Of a stretch of 64,000 nt of DNA, positions 54,326 to 64,000 are shown in pieces. Made by a program: the position numbers and the translations under genes. Below the pieces are notes generated by a model, which did not search any database, was not told where the DNA came from, and saw only the letters and a list, made by a program, of their open reading frames with translations. Numbering within the stretch: the stretch's first letter is position 1; each line of letters starts with the position of its first letter. The stretch is from positions 4,402,001 to 4,466,000 of the forward strand of contig NZ_CP109178.1 in NCBI RefSeq assembly GCF_036248255.1, written 5' to 3'. This DNA is from Streptomyces sp. NBC_01717 (GTDB lineage: Bacteria; Actinomycetota; Actinomycetes; Streptomycetales; Streptomycetaceae).

Positions 54326-54654
54326 GGCCCGTACGGGCCGTCGCTGCTGGAACCACCGCGCCGGCCGCCGCCGCCACCGGAGACCGCCTTCAGCGCGGGC
54401 CGTACGTCGACCATGAAGACGATCGACGCGACCGCGCCCGCAAGCTGCAGGAACAGCATCGGCACGAAGAGGTTCACGGCAACGGTGATGCCGAGAATGA
54501 TCAGCCAGAAGGACTTCTTCTGCTTGTCCGCGGCGCGGTACGCATCCTCGCGGGCCGTCGCGGCCAGGAACAGCGCGACCACGGCCAGGACGAGCATGAT
54601 CAGGTAGAGCAGCCAGACAAGTGTGCTGAACCCCGTGAGCAACATGGTGTGCAC
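54307..54654 (-). CDS. DUF2516 family membrane protein
   Basis: A 115-residue protein with three predicted helices (FSTLVWLLYLIMLVLAVVALFLAA; FWLIILGITVAVNLFVPMLF; AGAVASIVFMVDV). Size and sequence are those of DUF2516, whose function is unknown. It is found beside HBHA-like and XRE-regulator genes in actinobacteria, as here. Its C terminus overlaps the end of the phosphatase gene on the opposite strand by 19 bases. Confidence 0.85.
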   Translation of the reverse strand: MHTMLLTGFSTLVWLLYLIMLVLAVVALFLAATAREDAYRAADKQKKSFWLIILGITVAVNLFVPMLFLQLAGAVASIVFMVDVRPALKAVSGGGGGRRGGSSSDGPYGPYNGGR

Positions 54655-54758
54655 CGCCTAATGAATGGATGAGCGCCTCGCCGCCAAGGTACCGGGACAA
54701 CGAGCCGGCCACCCCGAAAGGTGCCCGGCCCGCGCCCCGGTACACATCGGCCGCGGCG

Positions 54759-55373
54759 CTACTTGGCGGTCGGCGGCGTGGTCTTCTTCGCTACGGGCTT
54801 GCGCACGGGCGTCGGCGCCTTCTTGGCGGGCGTGCCGGGGGTCCGGGTCTCCGCCTTGGCGGCGCTCTTCGGCTCGCTCTTCGCGGCAGGCGCCGGCTTC
54901 GGCTTCGGCTCGGACTCCCGCCGCGGCTCGACCACGACGGCGATCTCCACAAGATCCTCGGCGGTCTCGCCACGCCACGTCTTCACGGTCTGCTCGCCGC
55001 GCTCGGCGACCTTCTCGTACGTCTCCCGGGCCCGGACCGCGTACTCCGCGGCCACACCCAAGCTCCGCAGCGCCAGGTCCTGAGCGGACTCGCCGAGCTT
55101 CTTCAGATCGGTGTCGAGCGAACCGAGCACCTCGGTGACCTTGGCCTGCACGGTGGCCTGCGCCTCCTTGGCCTGCGTGGTCACCTTCTCCTGCACGGCC
55201 CGCGGGTCGGCGTTGCGCACAGCCTCGAACCGCTCGGGCGCCTCGGCCCGCAGCTGCTCGATCAGCGCCGGGACCTTCCGCGCCTGCTCGACGGCGAGGT
55301 CGGCCGTACCGGCGGCGAAGTAGAGAGGGGTCGGGTCGGTGAGGGTCTTACGCAGGTCATCGGTGATGGCCAT
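54759..55373 (-). CDS. HBHA-like protein with basic C-terminal tail
   Basis: A 204-residue protein resembling mycobacterial heparin-binding hemagglutinin. Residues about 1-150 are helical coiled coil (ADLAVEQARKVPALIEQLRAEAPERFEA, VQEKVTTQAKEAQATVQAKVTEV). The last 50 are K/P/A-rich repeats of the KPAPAAKSEPKSAAKAE kind, the heparin- or DNA-binding tail. In Streptomyces it may act at the surface or as a lipid-body/chromatin factor; this is unproven. It is followed by the DUF2516 gene and preceded by the XRE regulator, all on the minus strand. Confidence 0.83.
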   Translation of the reverse strand: MAITDDLRKTLTDPTPLYFAAGTADLAVEQARKVPALIEQLRAEAPERFEAVRNADPRAVQEKVTTQAKEAQATVQAKVTEVLGSLDTDLKKLGESAQDLALRSLGVAAEYAVRARETYEKVAERGEQTVKTWRGETAEDLVEIAVVVEPRRESEPKPKPAPAAKSEPKSAAKAETRTPGTPAKKAPTPVRKPVAKKTTPPTAK

Positions 55374-55400
55374 GACTGTGGTCCTCCCGGATCATCAGAC

Positions 55401-55841
55401 TCAGTTTGAGGGTGGTGAAGGCTTTGAAGCTGTATCGGCATCTGTGCCGTCGGCGCTGAGGCCGGATTCGTCATCGGTGTCGCCGGAGCCGGATTCGAAC
55501 CCGTTCTCCTTGCGGAAGGAGTCGTAGATCTGCAGCAGCACGTTCTTCTGCCGCTCGTTTATGGACGGATCGGCCAGGATGACCGCCCGGGTCTCCAGCT
55601 CCTCCCGCTCCCGCTCGTCCAGAATCCCGGCCCGCACATAGAGGGTCTCCGCGGAGATCCGCAGCGCCTTGGCGACCTGCTGCAGCACCTCGGCGCTCGG
55701 CTTGCGCAGCCCGCGTTCGATCTGGCTGAGATACGGATTGGACACCCCGGCGGCATCGGCGAGCTGCCGCAGCGAGAGCTGCGCAGTGCGGCGCTGCTCG
55801 CGCAGGTACTCGCCGAGATTGCCGACGTTGAGTGATGCCAT
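55401..55841 (-). CDS. XRE-family transcriptional regulator
   Basis: A 146-residue regulator with a Cro/CI helix-turn-helix at about 10-65 (LREQRRTAQLSLRQLADAAGVSNPYLSQIERG) and an acidic C-terminal tail. It sits at the head of the minus-strand group with the HBHA-like and DUF2516 genes, the same layout as the mycobacterial hbhA locus. A 28-base perfect palindrome lies 27 bases upstream of its start and is a strong candidate for its own operator. The ATG at 55841 is chosen because the domain starts just after it. Confidence 0.9.
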   Translation of the reverse strand: MASLNVGNLGEYLREQRRTAQLSLRQLADAAGVSNPYLSQIERGLRKPSAEVLQQVAKALRISAETLYVRAGILDEREREELETRAVILADPSINERQKNVLLQIYDSFRKENGFESGSGDTDDESGLSADGTDADTASKPSPPSN

Positions 55842-55867
55842 ACCTCGATAGTGCGCCATCACCGCTA

Positions 55868-55895
55868 ACTATTGCAAGCACGTGCTTGCAATAGT
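55868..55895. promoter_or_regulatory. 28-base perfect palindrome upstream of XRE regulator
   Basis: Arms of 14 bases (ACTATTGCAAGCAC and its complement) meet with no spacer. The A+T-rich TTGCAA half-sites stand out in this G+C-rich DNA. It is probably the operator at which the XRE protein represses or activates its operon. Confidence 0.75.
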
Positions 55896-56242
55896 GTTCC
55901 ACATCACGGTACGTGACCGAGTGACCCCGAGTGTCGTATGCGCCGTTGGCATCGGCGGCCGGCTTCCGGCCGGGGTCGAACGCAGCGCGCCGGATCTCGG
56001 CACCGAGTGCGGGGATCCCGTCGTGCGTCGCGAAACAGGTGCCCGGACCGATCAGGATTCGAGAAGCGCGGACCCCCGGGCCGCAGTTAGCGTGACCGCG
56101 CGGAGGTGGTTCCGGTGGTTCTCCTTCTCTTGCGGGCTGGGCCCGGTCAAGACGAACGGCCAACGGAGAAATCACCGTCCGAGGCGATCGGGCTGCCGAT
56201 CGCCGGACAAACCCGACCGGACCCACGACTTCAGGAGTGACC
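55896..56242. other. Intergenic region between XRE regulator and VOC gene
   Basis: No convincing gene is present in 347 bases. There are weakly protein-like minus-strand scraps around 55930-56090, but no start or stop context supports one. The right end carries AGGAG before the VOC gene. Confidence 0.45.
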
Positions 56243-56599
56243 ATGACCGGCTCTTCCACCCAGGGCATCAAGACCGTGCTGCACCCCGTTTCCGACCTGG
56301 CGGCGGCCAAGAAGGTGTACGCCGCCCTGCTCGGCGTACCGCCGCAGGCCGACGAGTCCTACTACGTCGGCTTCGAGGCCGCGGGCCAGCACATCGGGCT
56401 GGTGCCGGGCGGTGGACCGCAGGGCATGACCTCACCGGTGGCCTACTGGCACGTGCCGGACATCGAGGCGAAGCTCGCCGAGGTGACCGCCGCGGGTGCC
56501 ACCGTGCAGGAGCCCGCTCACGATGTCGGTGGCGGCCGGCTGGTGGCCACCGTCACCGACCCCGACGGCAACGTCCTCGGGCTGCTTCAGGACCGATGA
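56243..56599 (+). CDS. VOC superfamily (glyoxalase-like) protein
   Basis: A 118-residue VOC fold protein with two beta-alpha-beta-beta-beta units (VLHPVSDLAAAKKVYAALLGV ... YVGFEAAGQHIGLVPGG; VAYWHVPDIEAKLAEVTAAGA ... VATVTDPDGNVLGLLQ). Metal-site positions include H14 and the E/D residues of the second unit. VOC proteins serve as dioxygenases, lyases or resistance binders; the substrate is unknown. The ATG at 56243 follows AGGAG by five bases. Confidence 0.85.
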   Translation: MTGSSTQGIKTVLHPVSDLAAAKKVYAALLGVPPQADESYYVGFEAAGQHIGLVPGGGPQGMTSPVAYWHVPDIEAKLAEVTAAGATVQEPAHDVGGGRLVATVTDPDGNVLGLLQDR

Positions 56600-56960
56600 G
56601 CGCCGACTGAGTACCGGCCCCCGCTCCCGCGCCCTGGTCCACCCGCGAGGTGTCCTTGATCGGGAGTGGAGTCGAGGTCCTCGGGATCGACGGCCCGAGA
56701 GGCAGGAGCGGGGGGGCCGGTTCACCGCGCACACCGGCCTCGGCCCGCGTGCGCCGGCCACCCTGCACCTCGTTCCGCATCGCCCCGCGTGCCGCCGGCT
56801 GGTCCGACACGTCGGCGGGCGGGACGCGTCGCCTGGAACTCGAGGTTCCACGGGCCGAAGCAAAAGAGAACCGGACGTACTGCTCGAACTTTGGTTGGAT
56901 CGAGCCAGGCGACACCGACGGAGACCGCGAAGGCGGGCCCGCCCGACAGATGGAGACACC
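56600..56960. other. Intergenic region between VOC and UvrA-like genes
   Basis: I see no gene. A 105-codon frame (56650-56964) overlaps the UvrA-like start by ATGA, but its composition is not protein-like and it is not called. The last 60 bases should carry the promoter of the UvrA-like gene. Confidence 0.45.
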
Positions 56961-59351
<2,391 letters not shown>

Positions 59352-59514
59352 CCGAGGCCTGGCTGACATCGCCCGGGGCGAAGGAGTTCATGACGCGGTC
59401 GGACGAGATGTGGGGCGCCGCGGTTGCCGCCTCGGGCGCGGACGCGGGGGTGGTGACGGCGACGACGGCAGCGACGATCGGGTCCTGCACGGGGGGTAGG
59501 TGGGGGCGCCGGGC

Positions 59515-60075
59515 TCAGGACGCCTGCTCGCCCGCACGCCACTCCGGTGCGAGCACCGACCAGATCTCCTCGTCGTGCCGCTTCCCCCGGTACAGGTAAC
59601 TTGCCCGCAGCACGCCGTCTCTGGTCATCCCGAGCCGCCGGGCCACGGCGATGCTGGCCTCGTTCGTCGCCGAGACCCACCACTCCACGCGGTGGATGCC
59701 CCGCTCCTCGATGGCCCAATCGATGATCACACGCGCGGCCCGGGTCACCAGCCCCCTGCCCACCGCCGACGGCTCCAGCCAGCAGCCCGCTTCGGCGGTG
59801 GCCTGCTCGATGTCCATGGTCCGGAGGAGGACCGCGCCGACCAGCTTGCCGCCCGTCCAGATGCCGTGGAGCCGCCCGGCGTCGGCGGCGGCCTTCTCCG
59901 CGTACGCCTGGAGGTACGCCCGGCTCGACTCCAGGTCCGTGACGACGTCGGGCAGCGCGTTGTGCTGCCCGATGAACTCCCGCCCTCGGTCGATGTGGGC
60001 CAGGAACTCCTCGGCCCGCCACGGCTCGAGCGGGCGCAGCTCGGCGCCGTCGTCGCCCAGGGATATCGCGTACAT
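59515..60075 (-). CDS. GNAT-family N-acetyltransferase (RimJ/RimL type)
   Basis: A 186-residue acetyltransferase. The C-terminal GNAT core has the beta-bulge and CoA motif EAGCWLEPSAVGRGLVTRAARVIIDWA and RVEWWVSATNEASIAVARRLGMTRDGVLR. It moves acetyl from acetyl-CoA to an amine; whether to a ribosomal protein or a drug is unknown. The ATG at 60075 has GAAGG upstream; the frame runs ten codons further. Confidence 0.85.
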   Translation of the reverse strand: MYAISLGDDGAELRPLEPWRAEEFLAHIDRGREFIGQHNALPDVVTDLESSRAYLQAYAEKAAADAGRLHGIWTGGKLVGAVLLRTMDIEQATAEAGCWLEPSAVGRGLVTRAARVIIDWAIEERGIHRVEWWVSATNEASIAVARRLGMTRDGVLRASYLYRGKRHDEEIWSVLAPEWRAGEQAS

Positions 60076-60437
60076 CGTCACCTTCGACAGTCGGAACCGG
60101 CCCATTGCGAGGGGATCTTCCCACGGTCGGCTTCACCGGCGACCCCTCAGTCGGGGCCGGCCGGGATGCGGATGGCCGGGTCGGGCCTCCGGCCGGCCGG
60201 CACGACGTCACCGCCCCCTCCGCGTCACGCGGAAACTTGGCCGCACACCCCACCAGGCTTTATTTCAGGGGTAGTTGGAGGTTTATCTACGCGCGGAGCT
60301 ATGCCTACCGAACGATCATTCGGGCATATCCGGCGAGTTCCTGCACGGCTATTACCGGCCGGTACCCACAGCTGCTAGAAACGTGCTCGCTCACCCAACC
60401 CCCCACCCACCCCCCACACTTCGGAGGGCTGACAGTG
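60076..60437. other. Intergenic region between GNAT and SGNH genes
   Basis: No gene is seen in 362 bases. The part from 60255 to 60400 is A+T richer than its surroundings and should carry the promoter of the esterase gene and a longer 5' leader. Confidence 0.5.
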
Positions 60438-61244
60438 ATGTCAGTACGGAGATTATGGGCGTCCGCATCCACTCTGATCCTCGCAACCTCGGCCGCACTG
60501 GGCGTTGCCCAGCCGGCCTCGGCAACCTCCGCGGCCGCCGCCGGCGGGTACGTCGCTCTCGGCGACTCCTACTCGTCCGGCGTCGGCTCGGGAAGCTACC
60601 TCTCCGACAGCGGTGACTGCCATCGGAGCACCAAGGCCTACCCCTACCTCTGGGCCACCCGGAACTCACCGTCCTCGTTCGCCTTCGTGGCCTGTTCGGG
60701 GGCCACGACGGGTTCGGTGGCCAGCAGCCAGCTGGGATCGCTGAGCTCGTCCACCACCTTGGTCAGTGTCACGGCGGGCGGCAACGACGTCGGCTTTGCC
60801 GATGTCATGGAGGACTGCGTCCTGTACAGCGAGGCCACCTGTCTGAGCAGCGTGAACGCGGCTGTCTCGCAGATGCAGAACGCACTGCCGTCCGGCCTCG
60901 GTTCGCTCTACGGCTCCATCCGGTCACGCGCCTCACAGGCCCATGTGGTGGTGCTGGGCTACCCGCGCTTCTACCAGCTGAGCGGGGACTGCATCGCCGG
61001 CCTCTCCGAGACCGAGCGCTCCGCCATCAACAACGCGTCCGACGTACTGAACGGCGTCATCGCCCAGCAGGCGGCCGATGCCGGGTTCACATTCTCCAGC
61101 GTGGTCGACGAGTTCACGGGGCACGAGCTGTGCTCCGGCAGTCCGTGGCTCAACAGCGTGACCGTCCCCGTCTACGAGTCGTACCACCCCAAGTCCGCGG
61201 GGCAGTCGGGAGGCTATCTGCCCGCCTTCAGTTCGGTGGCGTAA
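60438..61244 (+). CDS. Secreted SGNH/GDSL lipase/esterase
   Basis: A 268-residue exported hydrolase. The signal peptide (RRLWASASTLILATSAALGVAQPASA) precedes block I GDSYSSGVG with the nucleophile serine, block II region ACSGATT, block III GGNDVGF and block V YHPKSAGQ with the catalytic histidine. Six cysteines fit three disulfides of the Streptomyces extracellular esterases. GGAGG precedes the start; a GTG just before the ATG could also be used. Confidence 0.92.
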   Translation: MSVRRLWASASTLILATSAALGVAQPASATSAAAAGGYVALGDSYSSGVGSGSYLSDSGDCHRSTKAYPYLWATRNSPSSFAFVACSGATTGSVASSQLGSLSSSTTLVSVTAGGNDVGFADVMEDCVLYSEATCLSSVNAAVSQMQNALPSGLGSLYGSIRSRASQAHVVVLGYPRFYQLSGDCIAGLSETERSAINNASDVLNGVIAQQAADAGFTFSSVVDEFTGHELCSGSPWLNSVTVPVYESYHPKSAGQSGGYLPAFSSVA

Positions 61245-61268
61245 TTCGCCCGCACGCGACCCCTGTTC

Positions 61269-61311
61269 GGGATGGCGGTCCACCGGCACGTCACCGGTGG
61301 ACCGCCATCCC
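61269..61311. terminator. 18-bp stem terminator between convergent genes
   Basis: Perfect 18-base arms (GGGATGGCGGTCCACCGG and its complement) with a seven-base loop, 24 bases after the esterase stop. The exporter gene beyond it is convergent, so it serves both. Confidence 0.85.
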
Positions 61312-61342
61312 CCTGTCCCGCTTCCGTTCCGCCGGGTACGTG

Positions 61343-62845
61343 TCAGGCGCGGCCCGCGGCGCCCGGCCGGGGCAGTGCGAGGGCCGCCGCCGCGGCCAGT
61401 ACGGCGGTGGCGGCCGCCGCCCACCAGCCGTGCCGGAACGCGTCGAGCACCTCGGCCGGGCCGTCCGGGGTGGCGAGCAGCGTGACCATCACGGCGACGC
61501 CGAGGACCGAACCGGTCTGGCGGGCCATCGTGGTGACGGCCGATCCGGTCGCGAACCGGGTGGGCGGCAGGGCCGCCGCGGCCGCACCGACCAGGGTGGG
61601 CAGAGCGAAGCCGACGCCGATACCGGTGATCAGCATGCCGGGCAGGAGTCCGGCCGCGTAGTGCGGGGCCGTATCGAGCGCGACGGCCCACCAGCCGAGG
61701 CCCACGGCGAACAGCAGACAGCCGAACGCCGCCGTGCGGCCCGCGCCGAAGCGGCGGACCACGGGGCCCGACGTGACGGTGAGCACCGGTACGACCAGGG
61801 GCCCGGGAGCGATGGCCAGTCCGGTACGGATCGCCGAGTATCCCCACACCTGCTGGCACCAGAGCACCGACGTCAGCAGCATCGCCGCGAACGCGACGGA
61901 GAAGAGCAGCGCGGCAAGGGTCGCCGCCGCGAAGGCCGGGGTGCGCAGCACGGGCAGTTCGACGATCGGGGCGCTGTGCCGGGCCGAGCGCAGCCAGAAC
62001 GCCCCGGCGAGGACGACCGCCGCGACGAGCGAGCCGATCAGCTCCGGCGAACTCCAGCCCCATGCGTCCGCCTTGACCAGGCCGAGCGCGAGTGCGCCGA
62101 TGGCGAGCGTGAGCAGCGCGGCACCGACCAGGTCCGGCAGCCGCCCATCGCGGTCCGGGCGGGCATCGGGCAGCAGCCGGGCCCCGGCCACCAGGCCGAC
62201 CGCACCGACCGGCACGTTGACGAGGAACACCCAGCGCCAGTCGGCCTCCACGAGCAGCCCGCCGATCACGGGACCCAGACCGGCCGCGATGCCTCCGATC
62301 GCCGCCCAGCTGCGGATGGCCTGTGGCCGGCGCTCCGGCGCGGTGTTGACCAGCAGCAGAGCCAGCGAGGTGGGCATCAGGGCGGCGGCTCCGGCCGCCT
62401 GCAGGGCACGGGCGGCGACCAGCCAGCCGACCCCGGGGGCGACGGCGCACAGCACGGAGGCCACGGTGAAGGCCGCCAGGCCGAGGAGGAAGCCGCGCCG
62501 GTGCCCGTACCGGTCCGCGAGCCGGCCTGCGACGACGAGCAGCGCGGCGAAGGCGATCGCGTACGCGTTGAGCACCCAGGACAGCGAGGCGAGCGAGCTG
62601 CCGTCGAAGGAGTCGCCGAGGGCGGGTACGGCCACGTTGACGATGAACAGGTCGAGGTTCACGACGAAGACCCCGGCCGAAACGATCCAGGCCGTCGCAC
62701 GGGATCCAGTGGATGGACTCTTCACGGACCCGTTCGCCGAGCCCTTCGCGGGCCTGTTCGCCGTGGGCGGCCCAGGCTCCGTGGGCGGGGCGGGCGGCCC
62801 CGGGTCAGCCGCGTCCGCGAGTGGGTTTGAATTTCCAACTGTCAT
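61343..62845 (-). CDS. DHA2-type MFS drug exporter
   Basis: A 500-residue major facilitator with about 14 helices. An N-terminal basic Pro/Gly/Ser stretch of about 45 residues precedes helix 1 (AWIVSAGVFVVNLDLFIVNVAVPAL). Motif A is GRLADRYGHRRGFLL. Motif C-like glycine-rich helix is GGIAAGLGPVIGGLLVE. It probably pumps out drugs using protons. It is divergent from the HxlR regulator, which likely controls it. The ATG at 62845 is the one nearest the regulator. Confidence 0.9.
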   Translation of the reverse strand: MTVGNSNPLADAADPGPPAPPTEPGPPTANRPAKGSANGSVKSPSTGSRATAWIVSAGVFVVNLDLFIVNVAVPALGDSFDGSSLASLSWVLNAYAIAFAALLVVAGRLADRYGHRRGFLLGLAAFTVASVLCAVAPGVGWLVAARALQAAGAAALMPTSLALLLVNTAPERRPQAIRSWAAIGGIAAGLGPVIGGLLVEADWRWVFLVNVPVGAVGLVAGARLLPDARPDRDGRLPDLVGAALLTLAIGALALGLVKADAWGWSSPELIGSLVAAVVLAGAFWLRSARHSAPIVELPVLRTPAFAAATLAALLFSVAFAAMLLTSVLWCQQVWGYSAIRTGLAIAPGPLVVPVLTVTSGPVVRRFGAGRTAAFGCLLFAVGLGWWAVALDTAPHYAAGLLPGMLITGIGVGFALPTLVGAAAAALPPTRFATGSAVTTMARQTGSVLGVAVMVTLLATPDGPAEVLDAFRHGWWAAAATAVLAAAAALALPRPGAAGRA

Positions 62846-62850
62846 GACGG

Positions 62851-62886
62851 CAAGGTAGCGCCAGTAAGTTTGAGATGGCAACCTTG
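62851..62886. promoter_or_regulatory. Inverted repeat in the exporter/HxlR divergent promoter
   Basis: CAAGGT and ACCTTG are separated by 24 bases and span the only region available for the two promoters. The A+T-rich centre GTAAGTTTGAGATGG looks like promoter DNA. It is a plausible operator of the HxlR protein. Confidence 0.5.
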
Positions 62887-62900
62887 TAGGGGTGAGTGCA

Positions 62901-63443
62901 ATGAATGATTCCGGCAGCCGTATCGACATCGGCGCACTGCCCGGCCGCCCGTGTTCCGCCGCCGCCACACTGCAGGTGGTGGGCGAGAAGTGGGCGCTGC
63001 TCGCGGTGCGCGAGATCTTCTTCGGCAATCACCGGTTCGAGGCGATCGCCCGGAACACCGGTGCACCCCGGGACCGGCTCGCGGCCCGGCTGCGGTCACT
63101 GGAGCACGCCGGGGTGGTCGAGCGGCGCCTGTACAACGAACGGCCGCCGCGGCACGAGTACCACCTGACCGAGGCGGGCCGGGACCTCGCCCCGGTGATC
63201 CGGGCCCTGCTGAACTGGGGCGACCGCTGGGTGCACGAGGAGCCGCCGATCGTCATGGTCCATGGACCGGTGGCCGCCACGGACGCGGAGAGCGAGGACG
63301 ACGGCGCACACGGGCACGACCTGGACGCCGCGTGGATCTGCCGCACCTGCGGCGAGGAGGTCGCGATGGGCGCCCTCACCGTCGACGTCCGCTCCCCCGG
63401 CTGGGACCGGGCCGGCCCCACACCCACACCGGCGGCACCCTGA
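62901..63443 (+). CDS. HxlR-family transcriptional regulator
   Basis: A 180-residue regulator with the HxlR winged helix (about 14-105: PCSAAATLQVVGEKWALLAVREIFFGNHRFEAIARNTGAPRDRLAARLRSLEHAGVVERR...EYHLTEAGRDLAPVI). The C-terminal 60 residues carry an additional CRTC pair, possibly redox sensitive or a zinc site. The ATG at 62901 is preferred over the GTG at 62892, because AGGGG sits eight bases upstream. It is divergent from the exporter it probably regulates. Confidence 0.88.
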   Translation: MNDSGSRIDIGALPGRPCSAAATLQVVGEKWALLAVREIFFGNHRFEAIARNTGAPRDRLAARLRSLEHAGVVERRLYNERPPRHEYHLTEAGRDLAPVIRALLNWGDRWVHEEPPIVMVHGPVAATDAESEDDGAHGHDLDAAWICRTCGEEVAMGALTVDVRSPGWDRAGPTPTPAAP

Positions 63444-63557
63444 CGACTCGTCAGCCGGTCCATGTGCGCGACGCCGTGCCCGGGCCGGCCAGGGAGTTTT
63501 CCACAGGCTGCGGACGATGCGAGCCGAGTGTCCGGCCCCCGGCGCAGAATGGGGGGC

Positions 63558-64000
63558 ATGACTGAGATCACTGGCTCGACGACCGATTCCGTTCCGGCGC
63601 CGACGACCGAATCCGTTCCGGAGTGGGAGCAGCGCTTCCGGGCGCCCCGGGTGTCGTTGCCCGACTGGGCGGAGGACGCGCCGGACCGTGCGCTGTTCGT
63701 CTCCAACGCGACGGGGACGTACGAGCTGTACGCGTGGGACCGGTCGACCGGGGAGCAACGGCAGGTCACCGACCGGCCGAACGGGACGACGGACGGGATA
63801 CTGACGCCGGACGGCGAGACGATCTGGTGGTTCGACGACACCGACGGCGACGAGTTCGGTGTGTGGATGCGCCGGCCGTTCCACGGCGGTGGGAGCGGAG
63901 GGGCGGCGGACGAGCCCGCGGCTCCCGGGCTCGAGCCCTCGTACCCGGCGGGGCTCGCGATCGGGCGGGACGGGACGGCGGTGGTCGGCCGGTCGACCGA
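63558..64000 (+). CDS. S9-family prolyl oligopeptidase-like peptidase, 5' part
   Basis: The frame runs off the right edge, leaving 147 codons and a partial codon. The sequence is the start of an S9-type beta-propeller (RALFVSNATGTYELYAWDRSTGEQRQVTDRPNGTTDG, ETIWWFDDTDGDEFGVWMRRPF), which precedes the alpha/beta-hydrolase domain that is outside the window. The ATG lies after a strong GGGGGG ribosome binding site. Family and name rest on the propeller half alone. Confidence 0.75.
   Translation, partial: MTEITGSTTDSVPAPTTESVPEWEQRFRAPRVSLPDWAEDAPDRALFVSNATGTYELYAWDRSTGEQRQVTDRPNGTTDGILTPDGETIWWFDDTDGDEFGVWMRRPFHGGGSGGAADEPAAPGLEPSYPAGLAIGRDGTAVVGRST

Noticed and set aside
55490..55500. GGATTCGAAC inside the XRE regulator gene as a tRNA attachment site copy
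   Set aside because: It is a short chance match to the T-arm consensus inside a coding region with no tRNA or integrase nearby.

Overview
The window is a high-G+C actinobacterial chromosome segment, almost certainly Streptomyces. Third codon positions are strongly G/C, GTG and TTG starts are common, and several genes look leaderless with a TANNNT -10 close to the start codon. The order msiK ... rlmB-cysS-ispF-ispD-carD-lipoprotein-phoP-phoR/phoU-gpmA-YbjN-mshA is the conserved Streptomyces core, and part of it (hbhA-like neighbourhood, mshA, YbjN, gpm, phoPR-type pair) is shared with mycobacteria. No rRNA and no CRISPR array were seen. One tRNA (Thr, TGT) is present.

Region 1 (1-3600) is an accessory patch. 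It holds a tandem pair of Imm49-type immunity proteins (the first is only a tail at the window edge), a pentapeptide-repeat protein, a YwqK/MORN-type protein and stretches of decayed sequence. Region 2 (3577-12452) is a type VII (ESX) secretion block: a small membrane protein, EccD, a MinD-like ATPase with a proline/glutamine/tyrosine repeat tail, a fused three-ATPase EccC and a DUF6177-type protein. No WXG100 substrate, EccB, EccE or mycosin gene is visible nearby. Region 3 (12640-15069) holds two exported proteins.

Region 4 (15367-21236) is the most interesting. It is a visibly A+T-richer block on the minus strand that carries a lactococcin-972-type bacteriocin precursor, a hairpin acting as a likely attenuator, a large bacteriocin-associated membrane protein of the putative immunity/transport family, its ABC ATPase and a GT39-like membrane glycosyltransferase. 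Just upstream on the same strand lies a second two-gene unit that encodes another small secreted two-cysteine peptide and an unrecognised partner. Between 21237 and 24750 come decayed sequence, an FG-GAP repeat secreted protein and a broken tyrosine integrase next to the tRNA-Thr gene, which suggests a mobile element once entered here.

Region 5 (24750-41900) is core: msiK preceded by a DasR-like site, an NDP-sugar nucleotidyltransferase, a DoxX protein, rlmB, cysS, isoprenoid genes ispF/ispD, carD, the phosphate-sensing phoP-phoR/phoU locus with a PHO box, a tiny cysteine-rich metallothionein-like gene behind a tandem-repeat promoter region, an MFS exporter and gpmA. Region 6 (42100-46600) is mixed: a receptor-type Ser/Thr kinase, a 168-bp inverted-repeat element abutting it, a toxin-antitoxin pair, a lipoprotein and a frameshifted phosphotransferase.

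Region 7 (46622-64000) returns to largely chromosomal genes: a Tat-exported beta-helix protein, YbjN protein, mshA (mycothiol), a methyltransferase, an NlpC/P60 hydrolase, a PP2C phosphatase, DUF2516 and HBHA-like proteins with an XRE regulator behind a 28-bp palindrome, a UvrA-like ATPase, a GNAT enzyme, an SGNH esterase, a DHA2 exporter with a divergent HxlR regulator, and the start of an S9 peptidase that runs off the window.
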